Source: Halorussus vallis (GTDB taxonomy: Archaea > Halobacteriota > Halobacteria > Halobacteriales > Haladaptataceae). Taken from it: DNA of 64,000 nucleotides. The stretch covers positions 3,162,001 to 3,226,000 of the forward strand of contig NZ_CP100000.1 in NCBI RefSeq assembly GCF_024138165.1. Reading direction: 5' to 3'. Below the pieces are notes generated by a model that was not told where the DNA came from, searched no databases, and saw only the letters and a list, made by a program, of their open reading frames with translations. Shown piece by piece: positions 36,662 through 45,615 of this stretch; positions within the stretch are counted from its first letter, which is position 1; every line of letters begins with the position of its first letter. The position numbers and the translations under genes were made by a program.

Positions 36662-37936
36662 ATGAGTCGAACCATCCGAACCTTCGAGGCCACGATTACG
36701 AACCAGCGACAGGTTCGTGACGACCTCGATCAACTCGGATGGGCCGCCTCAAAACTCTGGAACGTCGGTCGCTACTACGCACAAGAACAATGGGATGAAA
36801 CGGGCGAGATCCCCGATGACGGGGAACTCAAAGCCGAACTCAAAAGCCACGAACGCTATACGGACTTGCATTCTCAATCCAGTCAGCGCGTTCTCGAAGA
36901 ACTCGCTGAAGCGTTTAACGGCTGGTTCGGCAAGCGTCGGAACGGCGACGACCGTGCCCGACCACCCGGCTACCGGAAACACGGAGACTCCCACCCGCGT
37001 TCAACCGTGTCGTTCAAAGCGGCTGGCTTCAAGCACGACGCACAGTTCAACCGCGTTCGCCTCTCAAAAGGTCGCAACCTCAAGGAACACCGTTCCGATT
37101 TCATTCTATGTGAGTACCAGACTCGTCCGGATGTTGACCTGACCGAGTGGGACATGCAACAGGTTCGTGCCGTCTACAAGCGTGATGAGTGGCGACTTCA
37201 GTTCGTCTGTCGCACCACTATCGACCCGGAACCGCCGGGTGACGAGGTGGCTGGTGTTGACCTCGGGATTTGCAACTTCGCCGCCGTCTCGTTCGGCGGT
37301 GAGTCGGTGTTGTATCCCGGTGGCGCACTCAAAGAGGACGAATACTACTTCACGAAGAAGAACGCCAAGTGCGACGATTCCTCGTCCCATGAAGCGACTC
37401 GTCTTGACCGGAAGCGGACTGGTCGCCGGACGCACTTCTTGCACGCACTCTCGAAAGCAATCGTGGAGGAGTGCGTTGAACGAGGTGTCGGAACGCTTGT
37501 CGTGGGCGACCTCGGCGGCATCCGAGAAGATGACGAGAACGGTGAGTCCCGCAACTGGGGCGACCACGGGAATCTCGACTTGCACGGGTGGGCGTTCGAC
37601 CGCTTCACAACGCTTCTCGACTACAAGGCTGAAGCGGAAGGTATCGACGTGGAGTTGGTGTCGGAACGCGATACGTCGAAGTCCTGTTCGGCGTGTGGAC
37701 ACACCGACGGCAAACAGCGTGTCGAACGTGGACTGTACGTGTGCGAGGAGTGCGAGACAGTGGCGAATGCGGACGTGAACGGTGCGGAGAATATTCGGCA
37801 GAAGGTACTCCCGAATCTCGCCTACGATGGGGGAGATAGGGATAACGGCTGGTTGGCACAGCCAGAGGTTCACCTGTTCGACCGTAGTGAGGGCTATTTT
37901 GCCCCACGAGAACAGGTTGCTAACCGCGAACCGTAA
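36662..37936 (+). CDS. tnpB: TnpB, RNA-guided RuvC-type nuclease (active site altered)
   Basis: A 424-residue TnpB from the ATG at 36662; an ATG at 36650 adds four residues. The N-terminal helical and wedge part (1-200) is followed by RuvC-I GVDLGICNFA with the first Asp, RuvC-II as LVVGDLGGIRED, a zinc ribbon (CSACG...CEEC) and RuvC-III NADVNGAENI with the last Asp. The RuvC-II position normally holding Glu reads Gly in VVGDL, a form I recall from many haloarchaeal relatives. The C-terminal 60 residues are a variable tail. Cleavage activity is therefore uncertain. Confidence 0.88.
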   Translation: MSRTIRTFEATITNQRQVRDDLDQLGWAASKLWNVGRYYAQEQWDETGEIPDDGELKAELKSHERYTDLHSQSSQRVLEELAEAFNGWFGKRRNGDDRARPPGYRKHGDSHPRSTVSFKAAGFKHDAQFNRVRLSKGRNLKEHRSDFILCEYQTRPDVDLTEWDMQQVRAVYKRDEWRLQFVCRTTIDPEPPGDEVAGVDLGICNFAAVSFGGESVLYPGGALKEDEYYFTKKNAKCDDSSSHEATRLDRKRTGRRTHFLHALSKAIVEECVERGVGTLVVGDLGGIREDDENGESRNWGDHGNLDLHGWAFDRFTTLLDYKAEAEGIDVELVSERDTSKSCSACGHTDGKQRVERGLYVCEECETVANADVNGAENIRQKVLPNLAYDGGDRDNGWLAQPEVHLFDRSEGYFAPREQVANREP

Positions 37937-37957
37937 TATCCCAACGCGGTCGGGAAT

Positions 37958-37977
37958 CCTCGCCCTTTAGGGCGGGG
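37958..37977. repeat. right-end hairpin of the IS605-type element
   Basis: An 8-bp stem (CCTCGCCC with GGGCGGGG, one T-G pair) with a TTTA loop, 21 bp after the tnpB stop. It is nearly the same as the left hairpin. Confidence 0.75.
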
Positions 37978-38166
37978 AGGATGTCAAGACCGCGAAATTA
38001 AGATGTGGAATCCGGAACTTCCGAACCGCGTACACCGGAGTCAGGACGGTGTCTCGAACCCCGAGTTACGGGAATGTCAGTCGCCGGGGTCGCTCGAAGG
38101 AAAGACGGAGCCTCCGCCGCGGAGAGGGGTCGAACGGACCTCCGATGGCGCGGAGAACGCGCGGCG

Positions 38167-38574
38167 CTACTGGTCTGCAAGCCAGTCCAGGGCTTCCGAC
38201 TGGGTGCCGAATACACGGTACTCGAAGTCCGGGTCGAGCGAACTCAGCGTCTCCTCGACGCGCCGCATCTCCATGTCCGCGATAGCGGAGTCGGCGTACA
38301 CGCCGGCGCCGGCCCGGACGCCGCGGTCGATGAGGTTCGGGACCCACGTGTCGGCGAGCCACTGCTTGTCGGCGTCGTCGTGTGCGGCGATCTCCTCGGT
38401 GTTCACGAGGTACCGTTCGGCGTCCTCCTCCTCGATGACCTCGGCCCATCGGTCGGCGATCTCCCGCAGGTCCTCGCCCGAGGCGAACTCGTTGTAGACG
38501 AAGATCGGGATGCCGTGTTCGGTGTCCTTCTCGACCGTGTACTCGCTCGTCTGCGCTACCGTTTCTGTCGACAT
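38167..38574 (-). CDS. hypothetical small protein, STAS-like in layout
   Basis: A 135-residue acidic protein from the ATG at 38574. It alternates strands and helices, with IPIFVYNEFASGEDLREIADRW early and RVFGTQSEALDWLADQ at the end, a plan like SpoIIAA/STAS proteins. No catalytic motif is seen. Function unknown; a signalling or protein-binding role is only a guess. Single gene between the TnpB element and a small membrane gene. Confidence 0.62.
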   Translation of the reverse strand: MSTETVAQTSEYTVEKDTEHGIPIFVYNEFASGEDLREIADRWAEVIEEEDAERYLVNTEEIAAHDDADKQWLADTWVPNLIDRGVRAGAGVYADSAIADMEMRRVEETLSSLDPDFEYRVFGTQSEALDWLADQ

Positions 38575-38814
38575 GTCTCTGTACGTCGACAGAATCGTCT
38601 CTTAATTGTTCGGTTCGAATTATCATCGATGATACGGCCGTCTGGCGGTTTCCCACGACAGGCGTCCACATCCATCGGGCAAACGAACGCGGACCACACC
38701 GAGACGATAGAAGTCTTTGGAGGCTCCCGTCTCGTCCGGCGCCGAATATCGAGGTCGGTCAGCGGCCCGGGGTAAACGGCGTGTTTATCTCCTGGCACGA
38801 CGAAAGAAACGACC

Positions 38815-38988
38815 ATGGTTTCGGACAGAAACGAGAACGGCTCGAAGGAGACGGGAATCGGCGTCGCGCTCGGCCTGGCGCTCGGCGTGGCCTTCGGGGT
38901 CGCGATGGATAATCTGGCGACGGGAGTCGCCCTGGGGGTGGTGCTCGGCATCGGCATCGGCGCGGGGTGGCCCCGGATACGTGGATAG
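38815..38988 (+). CDS. 57-residue Gly-rich membrane protein
   Basis: Runs from the ATG at 38815 to a TAG at 38986-38988. A hydrophilic start (SDRNENGSKETG) is followed by about 40 residues of Gly/Ala/Val/Leu arranged as two near-repeats (GVALGLALGVAFG and GVALGVVLGIGIG) that form one or two membrane helices with small-residue packing faces. It ends PRIRG. Similar small proteins are often missed by annotation. Function unknown. Confidence 0.65.
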   Translation: MVSDRNENGSKETGIGVALGLALGVAFGVAMDNLATGVALGVVLGIGIGAGWPRIRG

Positions 38989-39029
38989 GTGTCACTTCGT
39001 CGGTCGGCGGTCATGAGACATGCAGACGG

Positions 39030-39884
39030 CTACCGAACGGAACGGTCCGTCCGCGCGGGAACGTGCTCCTCCAGAAACTCCAGCAGCACGCGGTTGAAGA
39101 ACTCGGGGTTGTCCTGGTTCGCGTTGTGGCCCGCATCCGGAATCACCTCGTACCGGCACTCGGGTTCCTTCTCGGCCCACGCAGGGGCGTCTCTCGCTAT
39201 CGTCCCCGTCTCGTCGGCGTCGCCGTGCGTGAGTAACAACGGTTTCTCGACGACGTACCCCGGTTCGGCGTGGAGGGCCGTCGCGACGCCCTTCCAGACG
39301 GCGACGAACTCGCGCTTCGACAACTGGCCCGTCGCGCCGTAGGCGTAGCGCTTCGCCGCTTCGGTCTTGGCGGTGCTGTCGGCGACGACCTTCCGGAGAT
39401 GCCGGTACGGCCAGAGTCCGAACAGATAGGGCGAGAGTCTGAGTGCGAGGGACTCCAGTTTCGACGGGAGTTGGGTGATATCGGTCGCGCCCACGATGGC
39501 GACCGCCGCCACCCGCTCGGGATGCCGAAAGCAGAGTTCCTGGGAGACGTAGCCGCCGAACGACTGTCCGAGGGCGACGACTTCGTCCGCGCCCACGCGG
39601 TCGAGAACCGCGACGAGGTCCGCGACGACCGTCGGAACGTCGAAGCGGGCACCGATGGGTTTCGACAGGCCGTGTCCCCGGATGTCCCAGGTCACGACGC
39701 GATAGCCGGCGTCGAGGAGCGGCTCGCGCTGGGCGTCGAACATGTGGTGGTCCATCGTCGCGCCGTGGCTACAGACGACCGTCGGCGCGTCGGCGGGGCC
39801 GACCGCCCAGTAGTGAATGCGACAGCCCTCCCTGTCGATGACGGACGGTTCGCCCCAGCCGTTCGAGTCGCCGTCGCTCGCCAT
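39030..39884 (-). CDS. alpha/beta-fold hydrolase
   Basis: A 284-residue serine hydrolase. The oxyanion-hole SHGATMDHHMF, a DIRGHG strand, the nucleophile elbow GQSFGGY (about Ser110), an Asp in THGDADE and the His in DAGHNANQ make a full triad. The cap domain (about 135-190) is helical. It resembles esterases and ester-cleaving C-C hydrolases, but the substrate is not visible. Single gene. Confidence 0.85.
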   Translation of the reverse strand: MASDGDSNGWGEPSVIDREGCRIHYWAVGPADAPTVVCSHGATMDHHMFDAQREPLLDAGYRVVTWDIRGHGLSKPIGARFDVPTVVADLVAVLDRVGADEVVALGQSFGGYVSQELCFRHPERVAAVAIVGATDITQLPSKLESLALRLSPYLFGLWPYRHLRKVVADSTAKTEAAKRYAYGATGQLSKREFVAVWKGVATALHAEPGYVVEKPLLLTHGDADETGTIARDAPAWAEKEPECRYEVIPDAGHNANQDNPEFFNRVLLEFLEEHVPARTDRSVR

Positions 39885-40081
39885 AGTGTCGATGGGTCAT
39901 CCGACGAAAAATAGATTTCCTCGATTCCGTCGGACAGCTAGCTTCGTCTCGCACGACGTGAACGGGCGATTCCGGAACGAACGGCGGATTCTCGCCTCGT
40001 CGACGCCACGCTTCGTGATAGTCGACCGGACTGGTTTCCCGGTACTTATGCGGGGGTCGGTAAGCGACGTTCGTGGTCGCA

Positions 40082-40252
40082 ATGATCGCAAAGGCTACAA
40101 TCCAGTCCAACGACGCGCTGTCGAACAGCTTTACGGCTCTCCAGACCAGCGGCGGCTCCATGTCGTGGCAGACGATGCTTCTGCTCGGCATCTCGGTCGT
40201 CATCGTCGCGTTCCTCGCGTGGTTCTTCCTCTTCCGGAAGGGCGCGGACTGA
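40082..40252 (+). CDS. 56-residue single-helix membrane protein
   Basis: From the ATG at 40082 to the TGA at 40250-40252. A Ser/Gln/Thr-rich first half (IQSNDALSNSFTALQTSG) precedes one membrane helix (MLLLGISVVIVAFLAWFFLF) and a short RKGAD tail. The charge pattern places the tail inside the cell. It stands alone, about 200 bp from the divergent hydrolase. Function unknown. Confidence 0.6.
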   Translation: MIAKATIQSNDALSNSFTALQTSGGSMSWQTMLLLGISVVIVAFLAWFFLFRKGAD

Positions 40253-40438
40253 GCGCACGGCGAACAACCTCCTGAGAACCGTCGGCCCTCGGCCGACGAC
40301 TCCCGTTTGTGTCCGACGAACGGCCCGTTCTGCCGTAAAGCGGTCAGTAGATTCTCCGCATGGAATCCGTGTCGGGAGAAAGATTGGAGTACGTTCGACG
40401 CAGGCGCCCGGGCGACGGTTGTCGTCGTTATCGACGCG

Positions 40439-41701
40439 TCAGTCGTCGTGTCGACGGTCGTGGTACGGGACGGAGTCTGCGCCGTCGAAGGACGGCGCAC
40501 GGTTCTCACCCCGGTCCTCGTGAAGGAACGCGAGACCGCCACCGATGTCGCTGACGACGGTGAACCCGCGGGCACGGACGGCCGTCCAGAACGACGATCC
40601 GTCAGGGTCGTACTCGTAGGTCTTCTGTGGATTCGATGGGTCCGTTGTATCGTAGACGCGAGCGCCGGCGTTGTACCATGACGTGTAGAGACGATTCGGC
40701 GTAACGTCGAAGTTGTGGGACGTGTCCGGGAAGATACCGGGGTTGCGGTCTTCCGCTTCGATCGTCGCGACCTGCTGCGGGTCGTTGAAATCGCTCACGT
40801 CGAAGACCGTGATACCGCCAGACTCGCCCGCGTAGGTTTCGGCACCGACGTACACGTGGTCACCGTCGGGCGACGGTTGGACGTAGTGTGCGTTTCCGGG
40901 TGAGCCGTAAACACGCGACCAGGGGTCACCGTCCATGCCCATATCCGCGTTCTCGGTCTGGCCGAACCAACTTACCTCGACGGGGTCGGTTGGATCGCTC
41001 ACGTCGAGGACGCGGCAGCCGGCATCCCAGTACGCGAGGTAGGCGTAGTCGCCCTGGGCGTAGACATCGTGGACGAAGTTCGTCACCGAATCCAGTTCGG
41101 GGTGAACTTCCTCGAGGATCCACCGAGAGGACTCCGTAGGGTTCGCGGGGTCGCTTACGTCTACGATGATGAGCGCGCTCTCGTCGAACGGCGCTTCCTT
41201 CGCGATGTAGAGCACATCGTCGACGAGATGCGCGTTGTGAACCCCTTCCGGAAGCACCTGGAACGTACTCAGGTACCGCGGGTCGGTCGGGTCACTGACA
41301 TCGTAGAGGTGGGTGCCGATCTGTGCGTCCGGGTCGGCGTTCGGTTCCTCGCCCGGGCCGTGGTCGTGTTCGCCACCCTGCGTGCTGACCGCAAGCAGGT
41401 CACCGTCGACCTTGACGTCGGCGATACCAGTTCCCGGTGCATCCCACGTCCCGACCAGTTGGGGTCGATTCGAATTTCGCCAGTCGACGACCGCGAAGCC
41501 ATCTCCTGTCGCGACGTAGGCCCACGTGTTCTGGGTGACGACCTCGGTCGCGCCCGAGACGGCCACCTCCCCGAAGAGGCGGAGCGTCTCGCTGCTGCTG
41601 GTACCGATTTCACCGCCACGTCCGGCCGTGACACCCGTAAATCCGGCGAAACCGAGTGCTCCGGTCGCCTTCAAGAAGTCACGCCTTCGGGGACGACGCA
41701 T
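40439..41701 (-). CDS. Tat-exported LVIVD-repeat protein (second of pair)
   Basis: A 420-residue protein from the ATG at 41701. The twin-arginine signal is RRPRRRDFLKATG. The rest is a chain of repeats of the form LIIVDVSDPANP, RVLDVSDPTDP and TVFDVSDFNDP, typical of LVIVD beta-propellers. HDHGPGEE near 140 could bind metal. It starts 2 bp after its neighbour's stop; both are 420 residues, so they are a tandem duplication or partner pair. Extracellular or surface role likely; function unknown. Confidence 0.82.
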   Translation of the reverse strand: MRRPRRRDFLKATGALGFAGFTGVTAGRGGEIGTSSSETLRLFGEVAVSGATEVVTQNTWAYVATGDGFAVVDWRNSNRPQLVGTWDAPGTGIADVKVDGDLLAVSTQGGEHDHGPGEEPNADPDAQIGTHLYDVSDPTDPRYLSTFQVLPEGVHNAHLVDDVLYIAKEAPFDESALIIVDVSDPANPTESSRWILEEVHPELDSVTNFVHDVYAQGDYAYLAYWDAGCRVLDVSDPTDPVEVSWFGQTENADMGMDGDPWSRVYGSPGNAHYVQPSPDGDHVYVGAETYAGESGGITVFDVSDFNDPQQVATIEAEDRNPGIFPDTSHNFDVTPNRLYTSWYNAGARVYDTTDPSNPQKTYEYDPDGSSFWTAVRARGFTVVSDIGGGLAFLHEDRGENRAPSFDGADSVPYHDRRHDD

Positions 41702-41703
41702 CG

Positions 41704-42966
41704 TCAGTTCCCTCCGCTCGACGCGGCCGGCGTCACTTTGAGAACGTACACGCCGGTGACCATGTCCGAGACGACGGTGAGGTCGCGCTCCTCGTTGTAG
41801 TTCGCACCCCACGCCATCGGGGCGTCGCCGAGCCATGTCGGTCCCTGGGCCTGGTCGGCCATGTCGTCGGTTTCGTACTGGTCGGCGACGGCGGGGTTCG
41901 TCGGGTCGCTGATGTCCCAGACGACCGCACCTTCGTGGTACGCGCCGTCGACGAGCAGGGAGGTGTCCTCCTTCGCGATGATGTCGTGGTTGTGCGTCGT
42001 CCAGTCGTAGGTTTCGAGCGGGTCGTCACCCTGGTACTCGGCGTCCGGCGACGCGGTGTACCCGATTGGCTGCGGGTCCGAGACGGAGCCGTCGCCCCAG
42101 CCGATGTCGAAGATGTGTTTGCCGCCGGGCTTGCCGTGGCCGATTTCGTCGCCGACGACGGCGATGGCGCGCTCGGGGTCGTAGTTCGCGTAGTGGCAGT
42201 TCTCGAAGCCCTCCTCGCCGAGCGGGACGTCCTCGTAGGACGGGAGGCCTTCGTAGCTGAACTGCCCCGCCACTTCGGGACTGGCGGGGTCGCTGACGTC
42301 CATGATGACGTAGCCGTCGAAGCCGCCGCCGATGAACGCGAGGTGTGCGAGGTCGTTCTCGGGGTCGACGACGATGTCGTGGAGGTCGGCTTCGGGGCCG
42401 AACCGGCCGACGTACGAGGTACTGGTCGGGTCGCTGACGTCGAAGACGCCCATTCCGTGGTGTTCGGTGGTGTAGACGTACGGTTCGGTGGGATGGGGGA
42501 AGAGGTTGTGCGTCGGACCCGCGTCGAGCGTCCCGATGATGGCCGGCTCGCTCGGCGTCCCCTCCGCGTAGCCGTAGTCGATGATCTCGACGCCGGCGAA
42601 CTCCGCGTCATCGGTGTTGGGTTCCTGTGAGCGGTAGTAGAGTCCGTTGCGGCGGCCGAACTTCACGTCCGCGTTCCGCACGTCGGCCGACGACGGCAGG
42701 CGGTGGACCTGCGTCGGGTCCGTCGGATTGCTGATGTCGACGAGGAAACTTCCACCCGTTCCGAAGAAACTCCCCGTCAGCGCGTACTGTCCGTCGTCAC
42801 GGACGTCGCCTTCGGTGTATCCGCCCGGCGGGTCTTCGAGGAGCGAGTGACCGAGTTTTCGGATTCGGCCCTTGGTTGGGTTACCTCGGGCTGTTACCGT
42901 ATCGATGCTTCCGATCGCGGCCGTGCCGCCTAGCACTTTGAGCAGCGTGCGTCGTGTTGATTTCAT
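41704..42966 (-). CDS. Tat-exported LVIVD-repeat protein (first of pair)
   Basis: A 420-residue protein with signal TRRTLLKVLGG. Propeller repeats include FLVDISNPTDP, GVFDVSDPTST, VIMDVSDPASP and VVWDISDPTNP. Several conserved His residues (PTHNLFPHP, EHHGMG, NHDIIAKED) recur at blade ends and are more numerous than in many family members. First gene of a two-gene run with the paralogue 2 bp downstream. About 400 bp without a clear gene separate it from the divergent kinase-like gene. Confidence 0.82.
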   Translation of the reverse strand: MKSTRRTLLKVLGGTAAIGSIDTVTARGNPTKGRIRKLGHSLLEDPPGGYTEGDVRDDGQYALTGSFFGTGGSFLVDISNPTDPTQVHRLPSSADVRNADVKFGRRNGLYYRSQEPNTDDAEFAGVEIIDYGYAEGTPSEPAIIGTLDAGPTHNLFPHPTEPYVYTTEHHGMGVFDVSDPTSTSYVGRFGPEADLHDIVVDPENDLAHLAFIGGGFDGYVIMDVSDPASPEVAGQFSYEGLPSYEDVPLGEEGFENCHYANYDPERAIAVVGDEIGHGKPGGKHIFDIGWGDGSVSDPQPIGYTASPDAEYQGDDPLETYDWTTHNHDIIAKEDTSLLVDGAYHEGAVVWDISDPTNPAVADQYETDDMADQAQGPTWLGDAPMAWGANYNEERDLTVVSDMVTGVYVLKVTPAASSGGN

Positions 42967-43095
42967 CGACGATCCAGTTTGGTGTTCGACTCTACTATGA
43001 TAGTTAATGGCTAGCTACAGACTTCGTGAACCATTTAAACTAAGGAAGGTATTATTGGCGTTGAAGAAAAGGGATACAATAGTTTTACTGACTGA

Positions 43096-43242
43096 TGGAA
43101 AGTTACAATTCCGGATCCGTCTGAAGGCCACTTTCACCGGAACTCGGAGGCTGTGGCCGAGTTCCTTACAGACACTGATATCCTTGTGGCCGGATCCACG
43201 ACGAACGCGACCCAGTATCGTAGTAACGACGAGCGCAAGTGA
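43096..43242 (+). pseudogene. possible gene remnant without start
   Basis: An open stretch, from just after a TGA to the TGA at 43240-43242, encodes a protein-like tail (EGHFHRNSEAVAEFL, then TDILVAGST) but has no start codon. The 400-bp gap 42967-43365 otherwise holds only AT-rich and shadow sequence. The family was not recognised. Confidence 0.3.
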
Positions 43243-43365
43243 TTGTCTGCGCTCTCTCGCAATGAATCGCTACCCACGCAGAGGAAACGAACCTCGGGTC
43301 ACCCCCCGACGGGTGGGAAGGGCTATGCGTGTCCGACACCAACGAGTATCGAATCCCTCCACCGA

Positions 43366-44007
43366 ATGTTACAGACCGCACGCACTATCGCCATCGTCGG
43401 GCCGGATGGAAGCGGGAAAACCACGCAGGCGGAACTCCTCGTCGAGCGCCTGCAAGAACTCGGCTACGACGTTCAGTACGTCCACGCGTTATACTATCTC
43501 TCTGACAGAGTTCCCTACGCGGACCGATTCCGGAGAAAGCTCGGACCCCGGAAGATGCGGACCCGGGACCGGAGAACGGACGGCCCGCTCTACTTCGTTC
43601 GACGCACACTGTTCGGTCTGTTCGGCTTTTGGTTCGCACTGCTCACGGTCGGTGTCGTCTCCGTCATCTACCGCGGCAGCAATCGAGTCGTGGTGTTCGA
43701 CCGATACTATCAGCAGTTCCTCTACGACGTGTACGGTCGGTCGAGCGTCCCACTCTCGCAACTGCTTCCCCAGCCGTGGCGGATGATTCACCTGAATGCC
43801 GATCTCGACACGATCCAGATACGGATGGGAACCGTCGACCGATCGGCCGACGAGCAGTACTACGCCACCGTCATCGACCTGTTCGACGAATGCTCGACTG
43901 ACGACTGGCTGTCCTTCCGTGCGGAACTGCCGATCGAAACGCTCAACGAACGAATCTTCGAGGCAGTTCGTACCGACGTCAAACGAGGTCGACTCGTCTC
44001 CGAATAG
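43366..44007 (+). CDS. thymidylate-kinase-like P-loop protein
   Basis: A 213-residue P-loop kinase from the ATG at 43366. Walker A is GPDGSGKTTQAE, close to dTMP kinases, and VVFDRYYQQFLYD matches the DR-Y motif. The centre carries an unusual hydrophobic stretch (LFGLFGFWFALLTVGVVSVIY) that could touch a membrane, and the lid region (MGTVDRSADEQYY) differs from bona fide TMP kinases. It may phosphorylate another substrate. The longer upstream frame has no family features. Confidence 0.75.
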   Translation: MLQTARTIAIVGPDGSGKTTQAELLVERLQELGYDVQYVHALYYLSDRVPYADRFRRKLGPRKMRTRDRRTDGPLYFVRRTLFGLFGFWFALLTVGVVSVIYRGSNRVVVFDRYYQQFLYDVYGRSSVPLSQLLPQPWRMIHLNADLDTIQIRMGTVDRSADEQYYATVIDLFDECSTDDWLSFRAELPIETLNERIFEAVRTDVKRGRLVSE

Positions 44008-44291
44008 GTGTGAAAATAGATTACAATACGACCACTACGCAAGTAGTCTACTCTCCGTTCGATTTCCTAGCAAACTCTTGGCAGAGTTTTCTTCGCCGAG
44101 GTTGTGAGTCTCTGTTTAATGAAGCATCTGAATGTATTCCAAAATTGCCTGAATCCAACACCTAAGGAACGACTTACCCCCAAGTCATATGCGTAACTCA
44201 GACAATAGAGAGACACAAATGAACGACACACATAATAATCTGTTCGTACAAACTACGCCAATGAACGACAGTAACGAACGGTGGTGTACAG

Positions 44292-44825
44292 ATGAGTAAT
44301 GTAGAAAGTAATTTTCAGGCTTATACACTCCGTCTTGAGCTCGTGGATGAGCCCGGTGAACTCCTCCGATCACTACGCCCTATTGCCGAAAATGGCGGAA
44401 ATCTCCTTTCGATATTCCATGAGCGAGGGAACGTAACACCGAGAGGTCATATTCCCGTCGAGGTGGACATTGAAGCGGCGCCAGACCAATTTGAAAAAAT
44501 TGTCGAATCACTGAGGGACGCTGGAATAAAGGTTATACAAGCAGGTACAGAGCGCTATAGTGAAGAACTAACTATAATTCTCTCAGGGCATCTCATCGAC
44601 ACAGATCTTTCAGACACGATTTCCCAAATTCAGGCTACACGGAATGCAACTGTCACAGACGTCTCCCTCGCTGCTCCGGAAGGCTCGACCAATACCTCGA
44701 GTGCTCGACTCCAATTAGCTGCCGAAACCGATTCGACTGAGCAAGTATTAGATGCAGTTCGAACCATCGCAGACGAGAAGAATCTTCGCGTTATCGAACC
44801 GCTTACTTCTGGAGGTTTTGCGTAG
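44292..44825 (+). CDS. ACT-domain amino-acid-binding protein
   Basis: A 177-residue protein with two ACT-like halves. The first (about 10-85) opens with TLRLELVDEPGELLRSLRPIAENGGNLL, the classic ligand-binding pattern; the second (about 90-170) is more divergent. In haloarchaea such proteins usually sit beside homoserine dehydrogenase, where they may sense an amino acid. Here that neighbour is missing, and a 3-dehydroquinate dehydratase gene converges 46 bp away. It may regulate aromatic metabolism; that is inference. Confidence 0.8.
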   Translation: MSNVESNFQAYTLRLELVDEPGELLRSLRPIAENGGNLLSIFHERGNVTPRGHIPVEVDIEAAPDQFEKIVESLRDAGIKVIQAGTERYSEELTIILSGHLIDTDLSDTISQIQATRNATVTDVSLAAPEGSTNTSSARLQLAAETDSTEQVLDAVRTIADEKNLRVIEPLTSGGFA

Positions 44826-44871
44826 AGACAGCGACCACTTTAGAACTCTTTCGTAGTTCCAGTATCCGTCT

Positions 44872-45615
44872 TTAATCGGAGAGACACAGTTCCTTTGGGA
44901 CGGATACTTCGTCGCTGATTGTGTCGATTATATGGTTATCGTCGCCGGTTTTTTTCGTGAATTCGATAAGCGACGCAAGTTTCTCCAACGGAATTTGCCC
45001 TGGCGCGTAATTGTTGTTATCTGCGAGGAGAGGCGCGTAGCCAAGCTTTGAGCCGTACAGGTGTCCAATAATGCGTGTATGACTTCCAAGCTCTCCCATC
45101 GAAATTCCGGCGACATCGTGTCCCTCGTTAGTTGCTTCGTTAACTGCTTCTAGAAGCGTGAGTGTTTCAGCCTGGGTTCGTGGGAAGGTAGCGACCTTCG
45201 CGATGTCACCGTATTCGGCACACTGTTCGATGATTGCGTCCAGAATCTCCCTTTTGGGTGTCTCCTCGAAGTCGTGGTGCGAAATAATAAGTTGGACATC
45301 GTTCTCTCGGAACTCGTGAACGAGCCAATCCTTTGAGCGAACCGTCTCTAACTCCAGGTCAACGAATTTCACCGAGTCAAATCTAGAAGCAGAAAATAGA
45401 GTATCGAGTCGACCAGTGCCGCTCGCTTTTCCTCCAAACCAGCGCGCTCTGTTCGTCGCAATAATAGGGAGTTCACCATCGTACTCAGAAAGTTGTTCAA
45501 TCGGATCTTCTGCTTTATCGATACGGAATTCAATGAGGTCTGCTACCCCGTGTGCGTCTTTAGCCCTTGTGAGATCGTTTGTCGTAGCGGCAAGGGCAGA
45601 ATCTCTAATTTCCAT
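44872..45615 (-). CDS. aroD: type I 3-dehydroquinate dehydratase
   Basis: A 247-residue class I dehydroquinase (3-dehydroquinate to 3-dehydroshikimate) from the ATG at 45615. The active site is intact: Glu29 and Arg31 in EFRID, catalytic His114 in ISHHDFEETP, Schiff-base Lys140 in GDIAKVATF, and Arg181 in GELGSHTR. It could serve the shikimate pathway or quinate breakdown. It lies with two degenerate paralogues (45855, 57200) rather than other shikimate genes. Its DNA is less GC-rich than the left of the window. Confidence 0.88.
   Translation of the reverse strand: MEIRDSALAATTNDLTRAKDAHGVADLIEFRIDKAEDPIEQLSEYDGELPIIATNRARWFGGKASGTGRLDTLFSASRFDSVKFVDLELETVRSKDWLVHEFRENDVQLIISHHDFEETPKREILDAIIEQCAEYGDIAKVATFPRTQAETLTLLEAVNEATNEGHDVAGISMGELGSHTRIIGHLYGSKLGYAPLLADNNNYAPGQIPLEKLASLIEFTKKTGDDNHIIDTISDEVSVPKELCLSD

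Larger units (their letters stand above)
36525..37990 (+). mobile_element. TnpB-only IS200/IS605-type (IS1341-like) element
   Basis: A single tnpB gene is flanked by GC hairpins: CCCCGCCC-TTCA-GGGCGGGG at 36533-36552, and CCTCGCCC-TTTA-GGGCGGGG at 37958-37977, followed by AGGATGTCAAG. There are no terminal inverted repeats or target duplications, as expected for this family. No tnpA transposase gene is present, so it must rely on a transposase elsewhere. Outer ends are estimated from the hairpins. The guide RNA of such elements usually covers the end of tnpB and the right hairpin (about 37850-37990), but I cannot define it here. Confidence 0.82.

Noticed and set aside
37167-37778. 203-codon frame within tnpB
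   Set aside because: Out of frame with the conserved RuvC and zinc-ribbon motifs; a shadow.
36533-37977. Matching hairpins as Rho-independent terminators or CRISPR repeats
   Set aside because: They mark the two ends of the TnpB element and are of the known IS605 end type.
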